A stretch of DNA of 64,000 nucleotides from Streptomyces daqingensis (GTDB lineage Bacteria; Actinomycetota; Actinomycetes; Streptomycetales; Streptomycetaceae): NCBI RefSeq assembly GCF_014645895.1, contig NZ_BMMP01000010.1:124001-188000 (forward strand), in the 5' to 3' direction. Under the pieces are notes generated by a model. That model did no database searches, had not been told where the DNA came from, and was given only the letters and a program-made list of their open reading frames with translations. Positions 55,778-64,000 of this stretch are shown here, piece after piece. The translations under genes were made by a program, and so were the position numbers. Positions within the stretch are counted from its first letter, which is position 1, and each line of letters begins with the position of its first letter.

Positions 55778-56545
55778 TCACTCCCACCTGAACCAGCGTG
55801 CCGCTGCGGCCAGGCCGGCCGCGGCCCAGACCGCGAGGACGCACAGATCGCCCCAGGGCATGCCCGCCCCGTGCTGCAGCACGTCGCGGAGGCCGCCGGA
55901 CAGCGCGGCGATGGGAAGCAGTTCGAGCACACTCTGTACGGCGCCGGGGAACTTGCCCAGCGGCACGATCACGCCGCCGCCCACCAGCAGCAGGACGAAG
56001 ATCAGGTTAGCGGCCGCGAGCGTCGCCTCCGCCCGTACCGTCCCGGCCAGCAGGAGCCCGAGGCCGGAGAACGCCGCGGTGCCGAGGACGAGCAGCAGCG
56101 CCGCCGGCAGCAGGCCGCCGCGAGGCGACCAGCCGAGCAGAAGCGCGACGGTTGCCAGCAGAGCCACCTGCAGCACTTCGATGACGAGCACGGAGCACGT
56201 CTTGGCCGCCATGAGGGCCCAGCGGGGGAGCGGGGAGAGCGCGAGGCGCTTCAGCACCCCGTAGCGGCGCTCGAAGCCGGTCGAGATGGCCTGACCGGTG
56301 AAGGCGGTGGAGAGCACGGCCAGCGCGAGGATTCCGGGCGCCAGGAAGTCCACCGGCGGACCGCCGCCCGTCTCGACGACGTCGACCGTGCTGAAGAGCA
56401 CCAGAAGCAGCGCAGGGATGACGACGGTCAGCAGCAGCTGCTCGCCGTGGCGCAGCAGCATCCGTGTCTCCAGGGCGGCCTGCGCGCGGATCATGCGCCC
56501 CAGGGGCGCCGCCCCCGGAGCGGGGGTGAAGGTGCCGACGCTCAC
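55778..56545 (-). CDS. ABC-2 type transporter permease
   Basis: Membrane subunit of an ABC exporter, 255 residues and six predicted helices. MIRAQAALETRMLLRHGEQLLLTVVIPALLLVLF is the usual ABC-2 N-terminus; TGFERRYGVLKRLALSPLPRWALMAAK the cytoplasmic loop, and the C-terminal part GVIVPLGKFPGAVQSVLELLPIAALSGGLRDVL matches daunorubicin-resistance-type permeases. GTG 56545 overlaps the stop of the ATPase gene (GTGA). Substrate unknown. Confidence 0.9.
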   Translation of the reverse strand: MSVGTFTPAPGAAPLGRMIRAQAALETRMLLRHGEQLLLTVVIPALLLVLFSTVDVVETGGGPPVDFLAPGILALAVLSTAFTGQAISTGFERRYGVLKRLALSPLPRWALMAAKTCSVLVIEVLQVALLATVALLLGWSPRGGLLPAALLLVLGTAAFSGLGLLLAGTVRAEATLAAANLIFVLLLVGGGVIVPLGKFPGAVQSVLELLPIAALSGGLRDVLQHGAGMPWGDLCVLAVWAAAGLAAAARWFRWE

Positions 56546-57471
56546 GACCGAAGCTCCTTGCCGGTGAGTTCCAGGAAGACGTCCTCCAGCGTGCGGCGCT
56601 CGACGGAGATGCGGTCGGGCATGACGCCGTGCTGCGCGCACCAGGACGTGACGGTGGCCAGCAGCTGGGGGTCGACGGTGCCGGTGACGCGGTAGCCGCC
56701 CGGCACGAGTTCGGCCGCCGCCGTGTCGTCGGGGAGCGCCTTGAGCAGGGAGGCGAGGTCGAGCCCCGGGCGTCCGGTGAAGCGCAGCGAGTTCTCGGCT
56801 CCGCCGCGGCACAGCTCCTCGGGGCTGCCCTGCGCGACGATCCGGCCGCCGTCGACGACGGCCACGTCATCGGCCAGCTCCTCGGCCTCGTCCATGTGGT
56901 GCGTCGTGAGCACGGCCGTCACCCCGTCGTTGCGCAGGGCGCGGACCAGCTCCCAGGTGGCGCGGCGGGCCTGCGGGTCGAGGCCGGCGGTGGGCTCGTC
57001 GAGGAAGACCAGCTCGGGGCGGCCCACGACGGCCATGGCCAGGGCGAGGCGCTGCTGCTGGCCGCCGGAGAGCCGCCGGTAGGGCGTGCGCCCGCAGCCG
57101 TCGAGGCCGAGCCCTTCGACGAGCGCCGTGACGTCCAGCGGATCGGCGTGGAGCGACGCCATGTGGCGCAGCATCTCCTCCGCCCGGGCGCCGGGGTAGA
57201 CGCCTCCGCTCTGCAGCATGACGCCGATGCGGGGGCGCAGCCGGGCGGCATCGGCGGCGGGGTCCAGGCCGAGCACGCGGACGGTGCCGCTGTCTGCTCT
57301 GCGGTAGCCCTCGCAGATCTCGACGGTCGTGGTCTTTCCCGCGCCGTTGGGGCCGAGGACCGCCGTGACGGTGCCGTAGGGGACGACGAGGTCGAGGCCG
57401 TCCACCGCTCTCTTCGCGCCGTACCGCTTCGTCAGCCCCGATACCTCGAGTGCCGCCCCTCCGCTTCCCAT
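56542..57471 (-). CDS. ABC transporter ATP-binding protein
   Basis: ATPase subunit of the same exporter, 309 residues, DrrA-like. Walker A GPNGAGKTT near residues 40-48, Q-loop MLQSGGVYPG, signature LSGGQQQRLALAMAV, Walker B LVFLDEPTAGLDP, and switch His in TTHHMDEAEEL. The C-terminal extension ends RRTLEDVFLELTGKELR, typical of the family. ATG 57471 has no ribosome site, but TAGACT (minus strand, 57479-57484) ends 7 nt upstream, pointing to a leaderless mRNA. It is divergent from the suf operon. Confidence 0.93.
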   Translation of the reverse strand: MGSGGAALEVSGLTKRYGAKRAVDGLDLVVPYGTVTAVLGPNGAGKTTTVEICEGYRRADSGTVRVLGLDPAADAARLRPRIGVMLQSGGVYPGARAEEMLRHMASLHADPLDVTALVEGLGLDGCGRTPYRRLSGGQQQRLALAMAVVGRPELVFLDEPTAGLDPQARRATWELVRALRNDGVTAVLTTHHMDEAEELADDVAVVDGGRIVAQGSPEELCRGGAENSLRFTGRPGLDLASLLKALPDDTAAAELVPGGYRVTGTVDPQLLATVTSWCAQHGVMPDRISVERRTLEDVFLELTGKELRS

Positions 57472-57500
57472 ACGGGGGAGTCTAAGGAGCGGAATGCACT

Positions 57501-57514
57501 CCCCGTGTACGGGG
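57501..57514. promoter_or_regulatory. palindrome CCCCGT-GT-ACGGGG upstream of the ABC exporter
   Basis: A perfect 6-bp inverted repeat with a 2-nt centre, 30 bp before the ABC start codon, just upstream of its -10-like hexamer. A candidate operator for a dimeric regulator; none of the neighbouring genes is an obvious candidate except SufR. Confidence 0.35.
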
Positions 57515-57591
57515 TTGACGATTCGGTGACACCCTGCCGCGGCCCCGTGAACCGCGTGTACACGGCGCTCCGCAGGTCCCGCGTCGGCCGC

Positions 57592-57610
57592 AGGTAAGGC
57601 TCGCCTTACG
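57592..57610 (+). promoter_or_regulatory. iron-box-like palindrome upstream of sufR
   Basis: AGGTAAGGCTCGCCTTACG, with the perfect arms TAAGGC/GCCTTA (57595-57608). It matches the core of the DtxR/IdeR (DmdR in Streptomyces) iron box, TTAGGTTAGGCTCACCTAA as I recall it, at about 14 of 17 aligned positions. It is 72 bp before the sufR start and 120 bp before the ABC start, so it could link suf expression to iron. Confidence 0.5.
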
Positions 57611-57680
57611 TGACGCAGTCCATTCCGGCAGGTCAGAACCTCGGTTGCTGCGGCGCGGAGAATTACGCAACAATGGCGTT

Positions 57681-58610
57681 GTGAAAAAGACGGCTGAGGG
57701 ACATCAGACGCGATCGGCGGCCGCAGCGGCCGCCGGCGGTTCTGCTGCGCCCGGAAACGCAGCCGCGGAACCGTCCGGAAGCCAGCCCGGCGCGGGCGGG
57801 CACGAGGAGCAGCGCGGGACGCGCAACAAGGTGGCCCGCTCGATCCTCGACCACGGCCCTTCCACCGCAGCGGAGCTGGCCAGGCGCCTGGAGCTGACTC
57901 CCGCCGCCGTCCGGCGGCACCTCGACGCGCTCGTCGGCGAGGGAGTCGTCGAGCCGCGCGAGAAGCGGGTCTACGGCTCGCGGGGCAGGGGACGGCCCGC
58001 CAAGGTCTTCGCACTCACGGACGGCGGCCGGGACGCCTTCGATCAGGATTACGACAGGCTCGCCGCGGACGCCCTCCGCTGGATCGCGCGGACTGCCGGA
58101 GGCGGCGAGCGCGGTGAGGCCGCGGTCGCGGACTTCGCCAGGGCCCGCGTGGCCGAACAGGCCGAGCAGTACCGCCGCGCACTCGAGCGGGTACCGCCCG
58201 AGGAGCGCACCAGGGCTCTGGCAGAGGCGCTCTCCAAGGACGGGTACGCTGCCACTGCGCGCAGCGCGCCCGCTTCCGCCGGGGGTAGCTCCTGGGGAGA
58301 GCAGCTCTGCCAGCACCACTGCCCGGTGGCTCACACCGCTGAGCAGTTCCCGCAGCTGTGCGAGGCGGAGACGGAGGTCTTCTCCCGCCTGCTCGGAACC
58401 CACGTCCAGAGGCTGGCGACCATCGCCCACGGCGACGGGGTGTGCACGACCTTCGTCCCGTCCGCCCATCCCCTGCCTCCGCCGGGGAGACCCCGCGGCG
58501 GGTCCGGGCCGCCGGACCGCGCCGCCGACGAGACCACCAGCACCACCAGCAGAACCAGCAAGGCCACCACAGCACCTGCGAACCACACCGCCGGGAGGAA
58601 CCCCGCATGA
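57681..58610 (+). CDS. sufR: Fe-S-sensing transcriptional regulator SufR
   Basis: ArsR/DeoR-like winged-helix repressor of the suf operon, about 309 residues. The HTH is [24 protein letters not shown], followed by a wing [12 protein letters not shown]. The C-terminal half has cysteines at about 210, 214, 227 and 255 (C-X3-C-X12-C-X27-C: LCQHHC, QLCEAE, GDGVC), the pattern expected for cluster ligands. The first 55 and last 50 residues are low-complexity. GTG 57681. Its TGA overlaps the sufB ATG (ATGA), so repressor and target are coupled. Confidence 0.93.
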   Translation: MKKTAEGHQTRSAAAAAAGGSAAPGNAAAEPSGSQPGAGGHEEQRGTRNKVARSILDHGPSTAAELARRLELTPAAVRRHLDALVGEGVVEPREKRVYGSRGRGRPAKVFALTDGGRDAFDQDYDRLAADALRWIARTAGGGERGEAAVADFARARVAEQAEQYRRALERVPPEERTRALAEALSKDGYAATARSAPASAGGSSWGEQLCQHHCPVAHTAEQFPQLCEAETEVFSRLLGTHVQRLATIAHGDGVCTTFVPSAHPLPPPGRPRGGSGPPDRAADETTSTTSRTSKATTAPANHTAGRNPA

Positions 58611-60028
58611 CCTCTCCTACGGAGACTGCTCACCCGGAACTCGAGGGACTGGGCAAGTACGAATACGGCTGGGCCGACTCCGACACGGCCGGTGCCACCG
58701 CGAAGCGTGGCCTCTCCGAGGAGGTCGTCCGCGACATCTCGGGGAAGAAGAACGAGCCCGACTGGATGCTGAAGCTGCGTCTCAAGGGGCACCGGCTCTT
58801 CGAGAAGAAGCCCATGCCCAACTGGGGCTCGGACCTCTCGGGCATCGACTTCGACAACATCAAGTACTTCGTGCGGTCCACGGAGAAGCAGGCCCAGACA
58901 TGGGAGGACCTGCCCGAGGACATCAAGAACACCTACGACAAGCTCGGCATCCCGGAGGCGGAGAAGCAGCGCCTCGTCGCGGGCGTGGCCGCGCAGTACG
59001 AGTCGGAGGTCGTCTACCACCAGATCCGCGAGGACCTGGAGCAGCAGGGCGTGCTGTTCCTGGACACCGACACGGCGCTGCGCGAGCACCCGGAGATCTT
59101 CCAGGAGCACTTCGGCACGGTCATCCCGCCCGGTGACAACAAGTTCGCCGCGCTCAACACCGCGGTGTGGTCCGGCGGTTCCTTCATCTACGTCCCGCCG
59201 GGCGTGCACGTCGACATCCCGCTGCAGGCCTACTTCCGCATCAACACGGAGAATATGGGCCAGTTCGAGCGGACGCTGATCATCGTCGACGAGAACGCCT
59301 ACGTGCACTACGTCGAGGGCTGCACGGCTCCGATCTACGACTCGGACTCGCTGCACTCCGCCGTCGTCGAGATCATCGTCAAGAAGGGCGGCCGCTGCCG
59401 CTACACGACGATCCAGAACTGGTCGAACAACGTCTACAACCTGGTCACCAAGCGCGCCGTGGCCTACGAGGGCGCGACCATGGAGTGGGTCGACGGCAAC
59501 CTCGGCTCCAAGGTCACCATGAAGTACCCGGCCGTCTACCTCATGGGCGAGCACGCCAAGGGCGAGACGCTCTCGGTCGCCTTCGCCGGCGAGGGCCAGC
59601 ACCAGGACGCCGGCGCGAAGATGGTGCACATGGCGCCGCGCACGTCCTCGAACATCGTCTCCAAGTCGGTGGCCCGCAGCGGCGGCCGCACGTCCTACCG
59701 CGGCCTCATCGAGATCGCCGAGGGCGCGGAGGGGTCGAAGTCCAACGTGCTGTGCGACGCGCTGCTGGTGGACACCGTCTCCCGTTCGGACACCTATCCG
59801 TACGTCGACGTCCGCGAGGACGACGTGACGATGGGCCACGAGGCCACCGTCTCCAAGGTCAGCGACGACCAGCTCTTCTACCTGATGAGCCGGGGCCTGT
59901 CCGAGGACGAGGCGATGGCGATGATCGTCCGAGGCTTCGTCGAGCCCATCGCGAAGGAACTCCCGATGGAGTACGCGCTGGAACTCAACAGGCTGATCGA
60001 GCTGCAGATGGAGGGCGCGGTCGGCTGA
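58607..60028 (+). CDS. sufB: Fe-S cluster assembly protein SufB
   Basis: Scaffold subunit of the SufBCD complex, 473 residues. [15 protein letters not shown] near the start, FVRSTEKQ, then the beta-helix domain with [36 protein letters not shown] (the conserved Cys), and [26 protein letters not shown]. The C-terminal SufC-binding helix region ends [27 protein letters not shown] precedes ATG 58607. Coupled to sufR by ATGA; sufD follows after 127 bp. Confidence 0.98.
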   Translation: MTSPTETAHPELEGLGKYEYGWADSDTAGATAKRGLSEEVVRDISGKKNEPDWMLKLRLKGHRLFEKKPMPNWGSDLSGIDFDNIKYFVRSTEKQAQTWEDLPEDIKNTYDKLGIPEAEKQRLVAGVAAQYESEVVYHQIREDLEQQGVLFLDTDTALREHPEIFQEHFGTVIPPGDNKFAALNTAVWSGGSFIYVPPGVHVDIPLQAYFRINTENMGQFERTLIIVDENAYVHYVEGCTAPIYDSDSLHSAVVEIIVKKGGRCRYTTIQNWSNNVYNLVTKRAVAYEGATMEWVDGNLGSKVTMKYPAVYLMGEHAKGETLSVAFAGEGQHQDAGAKMVHMAPRTSSNIVSKSVARSGGRTSYRGLIEIAEGAEGSKSNVLCDALLVDTVSRSDTYPYVDVREDDVTMGHEATVSKVSDDQLFYLMSRGLSEDEAMAMIVRGFVEPIAKELPMEYALELNRLIELQMEGAVG

Positions 60029-60155
60029 CGGCCGTACCGTGCGGGGGGCGGCCGCGGTGCCGCCGCGGCCGCCCCTCCTCCAGCACCTTCCAGCAGCTTT
60101 TCGTCCGAGGTTCCCAAGCAGGTTCCGTTTTCAGAGAGTGAGCAGTACGAGCGCC

Positions 60156-61364
60156 ATGGCTGAGGCTCAGAACTCCCCCAAGGACGTCGTCCAGGGAGGA
60201 CCCCCACCGGTTGGTTCGAACACCACCGGCTCGATCGCGGTGGCAGCTGAGTCCACCGTCGCCACCCGGATGAGTGCACCGCCCTCCTTCGACGTGGCGG
60301 ACTTCCCCGTGCCGCACGGCCGGGAAGAGGAATGGCGCTTCACGCCGCTGGAGCGGCTCAAGGGACTGCACGACGGTTCGGCCCAGGCCTCCGGTGGCCT
60401 CAAGGTCCAGGTCGACGCGCCCGAGGGCGTGACGGTGGAGACGGTCGCCCGTGACGACGCGCGCGTCGGCCGTGCCGGCAAGCCGGTCGACCGGGTCGCC
60501 GCGCAGGCGTTCTCCTCGTTCGAGAAGGCCTCGGTCGTCACCGTGCCCAAGGAGGCCGTGCTGAAGGAGCCGGTGCGGGTCTCGCTGCACGGCGAGGGCG
60601 GCGTCAGCTACGGGCACACCGTCTTCGAGGTGCAGGACTTCGCGGAAGCCGTCATCGTCATCGACCACACCGGCGACGCCGTGCGGGCCGCGAACGTGGA
60701 GTTCGTCGTCGGCGACGGCGCCAAGCTGACCGTGGTCTCCGTGCAGGACTGGGACGACACCGCGGTCCACTGCTCGCAGCACAACGCGCTCGTGGGCCGC
60801 GACGCGACGTACAAGTCGATCGTCGTCACCTTCGGCGGTGACGTGGTCCGGCTGCATCCGCGTGTGAACTACGCGGGCCCCGGCGGCGAGGCCGAGTTCT
60901 ACGGCCTGTTCTTCACCGACGACGGCCAGCACCACGAGCACCGGCTGTTCGTCGACCACGACACGCCCAACTGCCGGAGCAACGTGGTCTACAAGGGCGC
61001 CCTGCAGGGTGAGCAGGCGCACGCGGTCTGGATCGGCGACGTGCTGATCCGCGCCGCGGCCACCGGCACCGACACCTACGAGCTGAACCGCAACCTCGTC
61101 CTCACCGACGGCGCGCGGGTCGACTCGGTGCCGAACCTCGAGATCGAGACCGGTGAGATCGTCGGGGCGGGGCACGCCTCGGCGACCGGCCGGTTCGACG
61201 ACGAGCAGCTGTTCTACCTCCAGGCCCGGGGCATCCCCGAGCAGGAGGCCCGCCGGCTGGTCGTCCGGGGCTTCTTCGCCGAACTCGTCCAGCAGATCGG
61301 GCTGCCGGACGTGGAGGAGCGCCTCATCGAGAAGATCGAGACCGAGCTGGAGACGTCCGTATGA
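60156..61364 (+). CDS. sufD: Fe-S cluster assembly protein SufD
   Basis: Partner of SufB in the SufBC2D scaffold, 402 residues. FPVPHGREEEWRFTPLERLKGL is the usual N-terminus, then the beta-helix domain with VEFVVGDGAKLTVVSVQDW and FYGLFFTDDGQHHEHRLFVDH. DTYELNRNLVLTDGARVDSVPNLEIET and EQEARRLVVRGFFAELV close the protein with the SufC-binding helices. ATG 60156 is chosen over longer frames because the family N-terminus starts there. Its stop overlaps the next ATG (ATGA). Confidence 0.96.
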   Translation: MAEAQNSPKDVVQGGPPPVGSNTTGSIAVAAESTVATRMSAPPSFDVADFPVPHGREEEWRFTPLERLKGLHDGSAQASGGLKVQVDAPEGVTVETVARDDARVGRAGKPVDRVAAQAFSSFEKASVVTVPKEAVLKEPVRVSLHGEGGVSYGHTVFEVQDFAEAVIVIDHTGDAVRAANVEFVVGDGAKLTVVSVQDWDDTAVHCSQHNALVGRDATYKSIVVTFGGDVVRLHPRVNYAGPGGEAEFYGLFFTDDGQHHEHRLFVDHDTPNCRSNVVYKGALQGEQAHAVWIGDVLIRAAATGTDTYELNRNLVLTDGARVDSVPNLEIETGEIVGAGHASATGRFDDEQLFYLQARGIPEQEARRLVVRGFFAELVQQIGLPDVEERLIEKIETELETSV

Positions 61365-61702
61365 GCAGCGGCGAAGGCTTCGTCCGCGTGGCGGCACTCG
61401 GCGAGCTGGAGGAGGACACCCCGAAGAGGGTGGAGCTCGAAGGCGTGCCGATCGCTCTCGTTCGTACGGAGGGCGAGGTGTTCGCGGTCAACGACATCTG
61501 CTCGCACGCGAACGTCTCGCTGTCCGAAGGGGAGGTCGAAGACTGCCAGATCGAGTGCTGGCTGCACGGCTCAAGCTTCGACCTGCGCACCGGCAAGCCC
61601 TCCGGGCTTCCGGCGACCCGACCCGTACCCGTGTACCCCGTAAAAATCGAAGGCGAGGGCCCTGAAGCGGCTGTTCTCGTCTCCGTGACCCAGGAGTCCT
61701 GA
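61361..61702 (+). CDS. Rieske-type [2Fe-2S] ferredoxin in the suf operon
   Basis: A 113-residue soluble Rieske protein, like the small ferredoxin components of dioxygenases and the bifunctional Rieske proteins of actinobacterial suf operons. Cluster ligands: C-x-H in DICSHANVSL, and C-x2-H in IECWLHGSSFDL, with 16 residues between the motifs. The rest is the usual all-beta Rieske fold. It sits between sufD and sufC, with an ATGA overlap to sufD, suggesting an electron-transfer role in cluster assembly. Confidence 0.93.
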   Translation: MSSGEGFVRVAALGELEEDTPKRVELEGVPIALVRTEGEVFAVNDICSHANVSLSEGEVEDCQIECWLHGSSFDLRTGKPSGLPATRPVPVYPVKIEGEGPEAAVLVSVTQES

Positions 61703-61709
61703 AGTCCCC

Positions 61710-62474
61710 ATGGCAACGCTTGAGATCAACGACCTGCACGTCTCCGTCAACGCCGAGAACGGCCCGAACGAGATCCTGCGCGGCGTCGACCTGACCGTGA
61801 AGCAGGGCGAGACGCACGCGATCATGGGGCCGAACGGCTCCGGCAAGTCCACCCTCGCGTACTCCCTCGCGGGCCACCCCAAGTACACGATCACGGGCGG
61901 GTCCGTGCGCCTCGACGGCGAGGACGTACTGGAGATGTCCCCGGACGAGCGCGCCCGCGCGGGCGTCTTCCTGGCCATGCAGTACCCGGTCGAGGTGCCC
62001 GGCGTCTCCGTCTCCAACTTCCTGCGCACCGCCGCGACGGCGCTGCGCGGCGAGGCCCCCAAGCTGCGGCTGTGGGTGAAGGAGGTCAAGGAGGCCATGG
62101 AGCGCCTGCAGATCGACCCGTCCTTCGCCGAGCGGAACGTCAACGAGGGCTTCTCCGGCGGTGAGAAGAAGCGGCACGAGATCCTCCAGCTGGAGCTCCT
62201 CAAGCCGAAGGTCGCCATCCTCGACGAGACCGACTCCGGCCTCGACGTGGACGCGCTGCGGGTGGTCTCCGAGGGTGTCAACCGCGTCCGCGAGGGCGGC
62301 GAGGTCGGCACCATGCTGATCACCCACTACACGCGCATCCTGCGCTACATCAAGCCCGACCACGTGCACGTCTTCGCCAAGGGCCGGATCGCCGAGTCCG
62401 GCGGCCCGGAGCTGGCCGACAAGCTCGAGGAAGAGGGCTACGAGGCATACGTGAAGGGAGGCGCCGCTTCGTGA
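61710..62474 (+). CDS. sufC: Fe-S cluster assembly ATPase SufC
   Basis: ABC-type ATPase of the SufBCD scaffold, 254 residues, soluble. Walker A GPNGSGKST near 38-46, Q-loop AMQYPVEVPGVSVSNFLR, signature GFSGGEKKRHEILQLELL, Walker B VAILDETDSGLDVDALRVV and switch His in ITHYTRILRYIKPDHVHV. Start ATG 61710; stop overlaps the sufS GTG (GTGA). Confidence 0.98.
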   Translation: MATLEINDLHVSVNAENGPNEILRGVDLTVKQGETHAIMGPNGSGKSTLAYSLAGHPKYTITGGSVRLDGEDVLEMSPDERARAGVFLAMQYPVEVPGVSVSNFLRTAATALRGEAPKLRLWVKEVKEAMERLQIDPSFAERNVNEGFSGGEKKRHEILQLELLKPKVAILDETDSGLDVDALRVVSEGVNRVREGGEVGTMLITHYTRILRYIKPDHVHVFAKGRIAESGGPELADKLEEEGYEAYVKGGAAS

Positions 62475-63733
62475 GTGACGTGACGCTTCCGGGTCTGCTC
62501 GACACCGAGGCGATCCGCAAGGACTTCCCGATCCTGGACCGCGTGGTCCATGACGGCAAGAAGGTCGTGTACCTGGACAACGCGGCGACCTCGCAGAAGC
62601 CGCGCCAGGTGCTCGACGCGATGAGCGACTACAACGAGCGGCACAACGCCAACGTCCACCGCGGTGTGCACGTCCTCGCGGAGGAGGCCACGGCGCTGTA
62701 CGAGGGGGCGCGCGACAAGGTCGCGGGCTTCATCAACGCGCCGAGCCGTGACGAGGTCGTCTTCACGAAGAACGCCTCGGAGTCGCTCAACCTCGTGGCG
62801 AACATGCTGGGCTGGGCGGACGAGCCCTACCGCGTCGAGCACGACACCGAGATCGTCATCACGGAGATGGAGCACCACTCCAACATCGTCCCGTGGCAGC
62901 TGCTCTCGCAGCGCACGGGCGCGAAGCTGAAGTGGTTCGGGCTGACCGACGAGGGCCGGCTGGACCTGTCGTCGATCGAGCAGGTCATCACGGAGAAGAC
63001 CAAGGTCGTCTCCTTCACGCTGGTCTCCAACATCATGGGCACGATCAACCCGGTCGAAGCGATCGTCCGGCGTGCCCAGGAGGTCGGTGCGCTCGTCGTC
63101 GTCGACGCCTCGCAGGCGGCGCCGCACATGGTGCTGGACGTGCAGGCGCTGCAGGCGGACTTCGTGGCCTTCACGGGGCACAAGATGTGCGGTCCGACGG
63201 GCATCGGCGTGCTGTGGGGGCGGCAGGAGCTGCTGGACGACCTGCCGCCGTTCCTCGGCGGCGGCGAGATGATCGAGACCGTGACGATGCACGCGTCCAC
63301 GTACGCGCCCGCGCCGCACAAGTTCGAGGCGGGCACGCCGCCGATCGCTCAGGCGGTCGGTCTCGGCGCGGCCGTCGACTACCTGTCGTCGATCGGCATG
63401 GACAAGATCGAGGCACATGAGCACGCGCTGACCGAGTACGCGGTCAGCAAGCTCAAGGAGATCCCCGACCTGCGCTTCATCGGCCCCACCACGGCCGAGG
63501 ACCGGGGCGCGGCGATCTCCTTCACGCTCGGGGACATCCACCCTCACGACGTGGGGCAGGTGCTCGACGAGCAGGGCATCGCGGTCCGTGTCGGCCACCA
63601 CTGCGCGCGGCCCGTCTGCCTCCGGTACGGAATTCCTGCGACCACGCGGGCGTCGTTCTATCTGTACTCCACGCCGGCAGAGGTGGACGCCCTGGCCGAG
63701 GGTGTGGAACACGTACGGAACTTCTTCGCCTAG
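62471..63733 (+). CDS. sufS: cysteine desulfurase SufS
   Basis: PLP enzyme that takes sulfur from cysteine for cluster assembly, 420 residues, group II. VVYLDNAATSQKPRQVLDAM and NANVHRGVHVLAEEAT begin the protein; DASQAAPHMVLDVQAL precedes the PLP-binding Lys in FTGHKMCGPTGIGVLW (about residue 238); the active-site Cys lies in VGHHCARPVCLRYG (about residue 378). Starts with GTG inside the sufC stop. Confidence 0.98.
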   Translation: MSDVTLPGLLDTEAIRKDFPILDRVVHDGKKVVYLDNAATSQKPRQVLDAMSDYNERHNANVHRGVHVLAEEATALYEGARDKVAGFINAPSRDEVVFTKNASESLNLVANMLGWADEPYRVEHDTEIVITEMEHHSNIVPWQLLSQRTGAKLKWFGLTDEGRLDLSSIEQVITEKTKVVSFTLVSNIMGTINPVEAIVRRAQEVGALVVVDASQAAPHMVLDVQALQADFVAFTGHKMCGPTGIGVLWGRQELLDDLPPFLGGGEMIETVTMHASTYAPAPHKFEAGTPPIAQAVGLGAAVDYLSSIGMDKIEAHEHALTEYAVSKLKEIPDLRFIGPTTAEDRGAAISFTLGDIHPHDVGQVLDEQGIAVRVGHHCARPVCLRYGIPATTRASFYLYSTPAEVDALAEGVEHVRNFFA

Positions 63734-63777
63734 GCGGAGACGAAGCCGCAGCTGAGGACTGGACGGACGGACGACTC

Positions 63778-64000
63778 GTGAAGCTGGACTCCATGTACCA
63801 GGAAGTGATCCTGGACCACTACAAGAATCCGCACGGCAAGGGCCTGCGAGAGGGCGACGCCGAGGTGCACCACGTCAACCCGACGTGCGGCGACGAGATC
63901 ACCCTGCGCGTGCGGTACGACGGCGAGACGGTTCGCGACGTCAGCTACGAGGGCCAGGGCTGCTCCATCAGCCAGGCCAGCGCCTCGGTGCTGAACGAGC
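63778..64000 (+). CDS. sufU: Fe-S assembly sulfur-transfer protein SufU (truncated by window end)
   Basis: The first 74 codons of the SufU zinc-dependent sulfurtransferase that accepts persulfide sulfur from SufS. GTG 63778, then LDSMYQEVILDHYKNPHGKG, the first metal Cys in NPTCGDEITLRV, and the second in YEGQGCSISQASASVL. It starts 44 bp after sufS, the usual order in Gram-positive suf operons. The rest lies beyond the window. Confidence 0.95.
   Translation, partial: MKLDSMYQEVILDHYKNPHGKGLREGDAEVHHVNPTCGDEITLRVRYDGETVRDVSYEGQGCSISQASASVLNE

Overview
The window is very GC-rich actinobacterial chromosome DNA. Dense genes, frequent GTG starts, GTGA/ATGA stop-start overlaps, mycothiol-type enzymes, RbpA, WhiA, OpcA and the gene order uvrB / terD / uvrA / uvrC-rapZ-yvcK-whiA / gap-pgk-tpiA-secG / pgi-opcA-zwf-tal-tkt / ctaB-ctaA / suf all point to Streptomyces or a close relative. 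It is mostly core chromosome. No tRNA, rRNA, CRISPR array, prophage or intact insertion sequence was seen.

Layout. 1-5.0 kb: a large SARP-type regulator that runs off the left edge and carries two rare TTA codons, then a secreted tripeptidyl-aminopeptidase-like hydrolase. 5.0-7.0 kb: Mut7-C RNase-like protein, acylphosphatase and a frameshifted uridine-kinase-like gene. 7.0-16.3 kb: an XRE regulator divergent from a purine permease, a glutamine amidotransferase-like protein, a solitary PemK/MazF-like protein, an MHYT membrane sensor, a PIG-L deacetylase, an MFS exporter, an alkyl-DNA methyltransferase and a secreted glycerophosphodiesterase. 16.4-22.7 kb: uvrB, then TerD, a TerD-type protein fused to an FtsK-like module without its Walker lysine, and TerC behind a yybP-ykoY (manganese) riboswitch whose alternative helix hides the Shine-Dalgarno sequence. 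22.8-32.7 kb: a very large secreted phosphodiester glycosidase/metallophosphoesterase, a small P-loop protein, uvrA, a mycothiol-dependent-type enzyme, a GNAT acetyltransferase and an MBL hydrolase.

32.7-51.1 kb: uvrC-rapZ-yvcK-whiA, then the central-carbon block gap, pgk, tpiA, secG, rbpA, pgi and, on the other strand, tkt-tal-zwf-opcA-pgl. Glycolysis and the oxidative and non-oxidative pentose phosphate branches are thus together, with overlapping stop/start codons tying zwf, opcA and pgl. 51.5-57.5 kb: ctaB and ctaA (heme O and heme A synthesis) flank a degraded strip with a 29-bp tandem duplication, a 173-bp MITE-like element flanked by TA, and a multiply damaged amidohydrolase pseudogene; then a two-gene ABC exporter. 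57.6 kb to the right edge: the Fe-S assembly operon sufR-B-D-(Rieske)-C-S-U, preceded by a palindrome resembling the DtxR/IdeR-family iron box.

Regulatory themes read from the DNA: uvrB and uvrC carry near-identical promoter-like elements resembling the LexA-independent (RecA-NDp/PafBC) type, placed exactly 7 nt before the ATG. At least eight genes have a -10-like hexamer 6-7 nt before the start codon, implying leaderless transcripts. All functions are inferred from sequence patterns; no database search was run.
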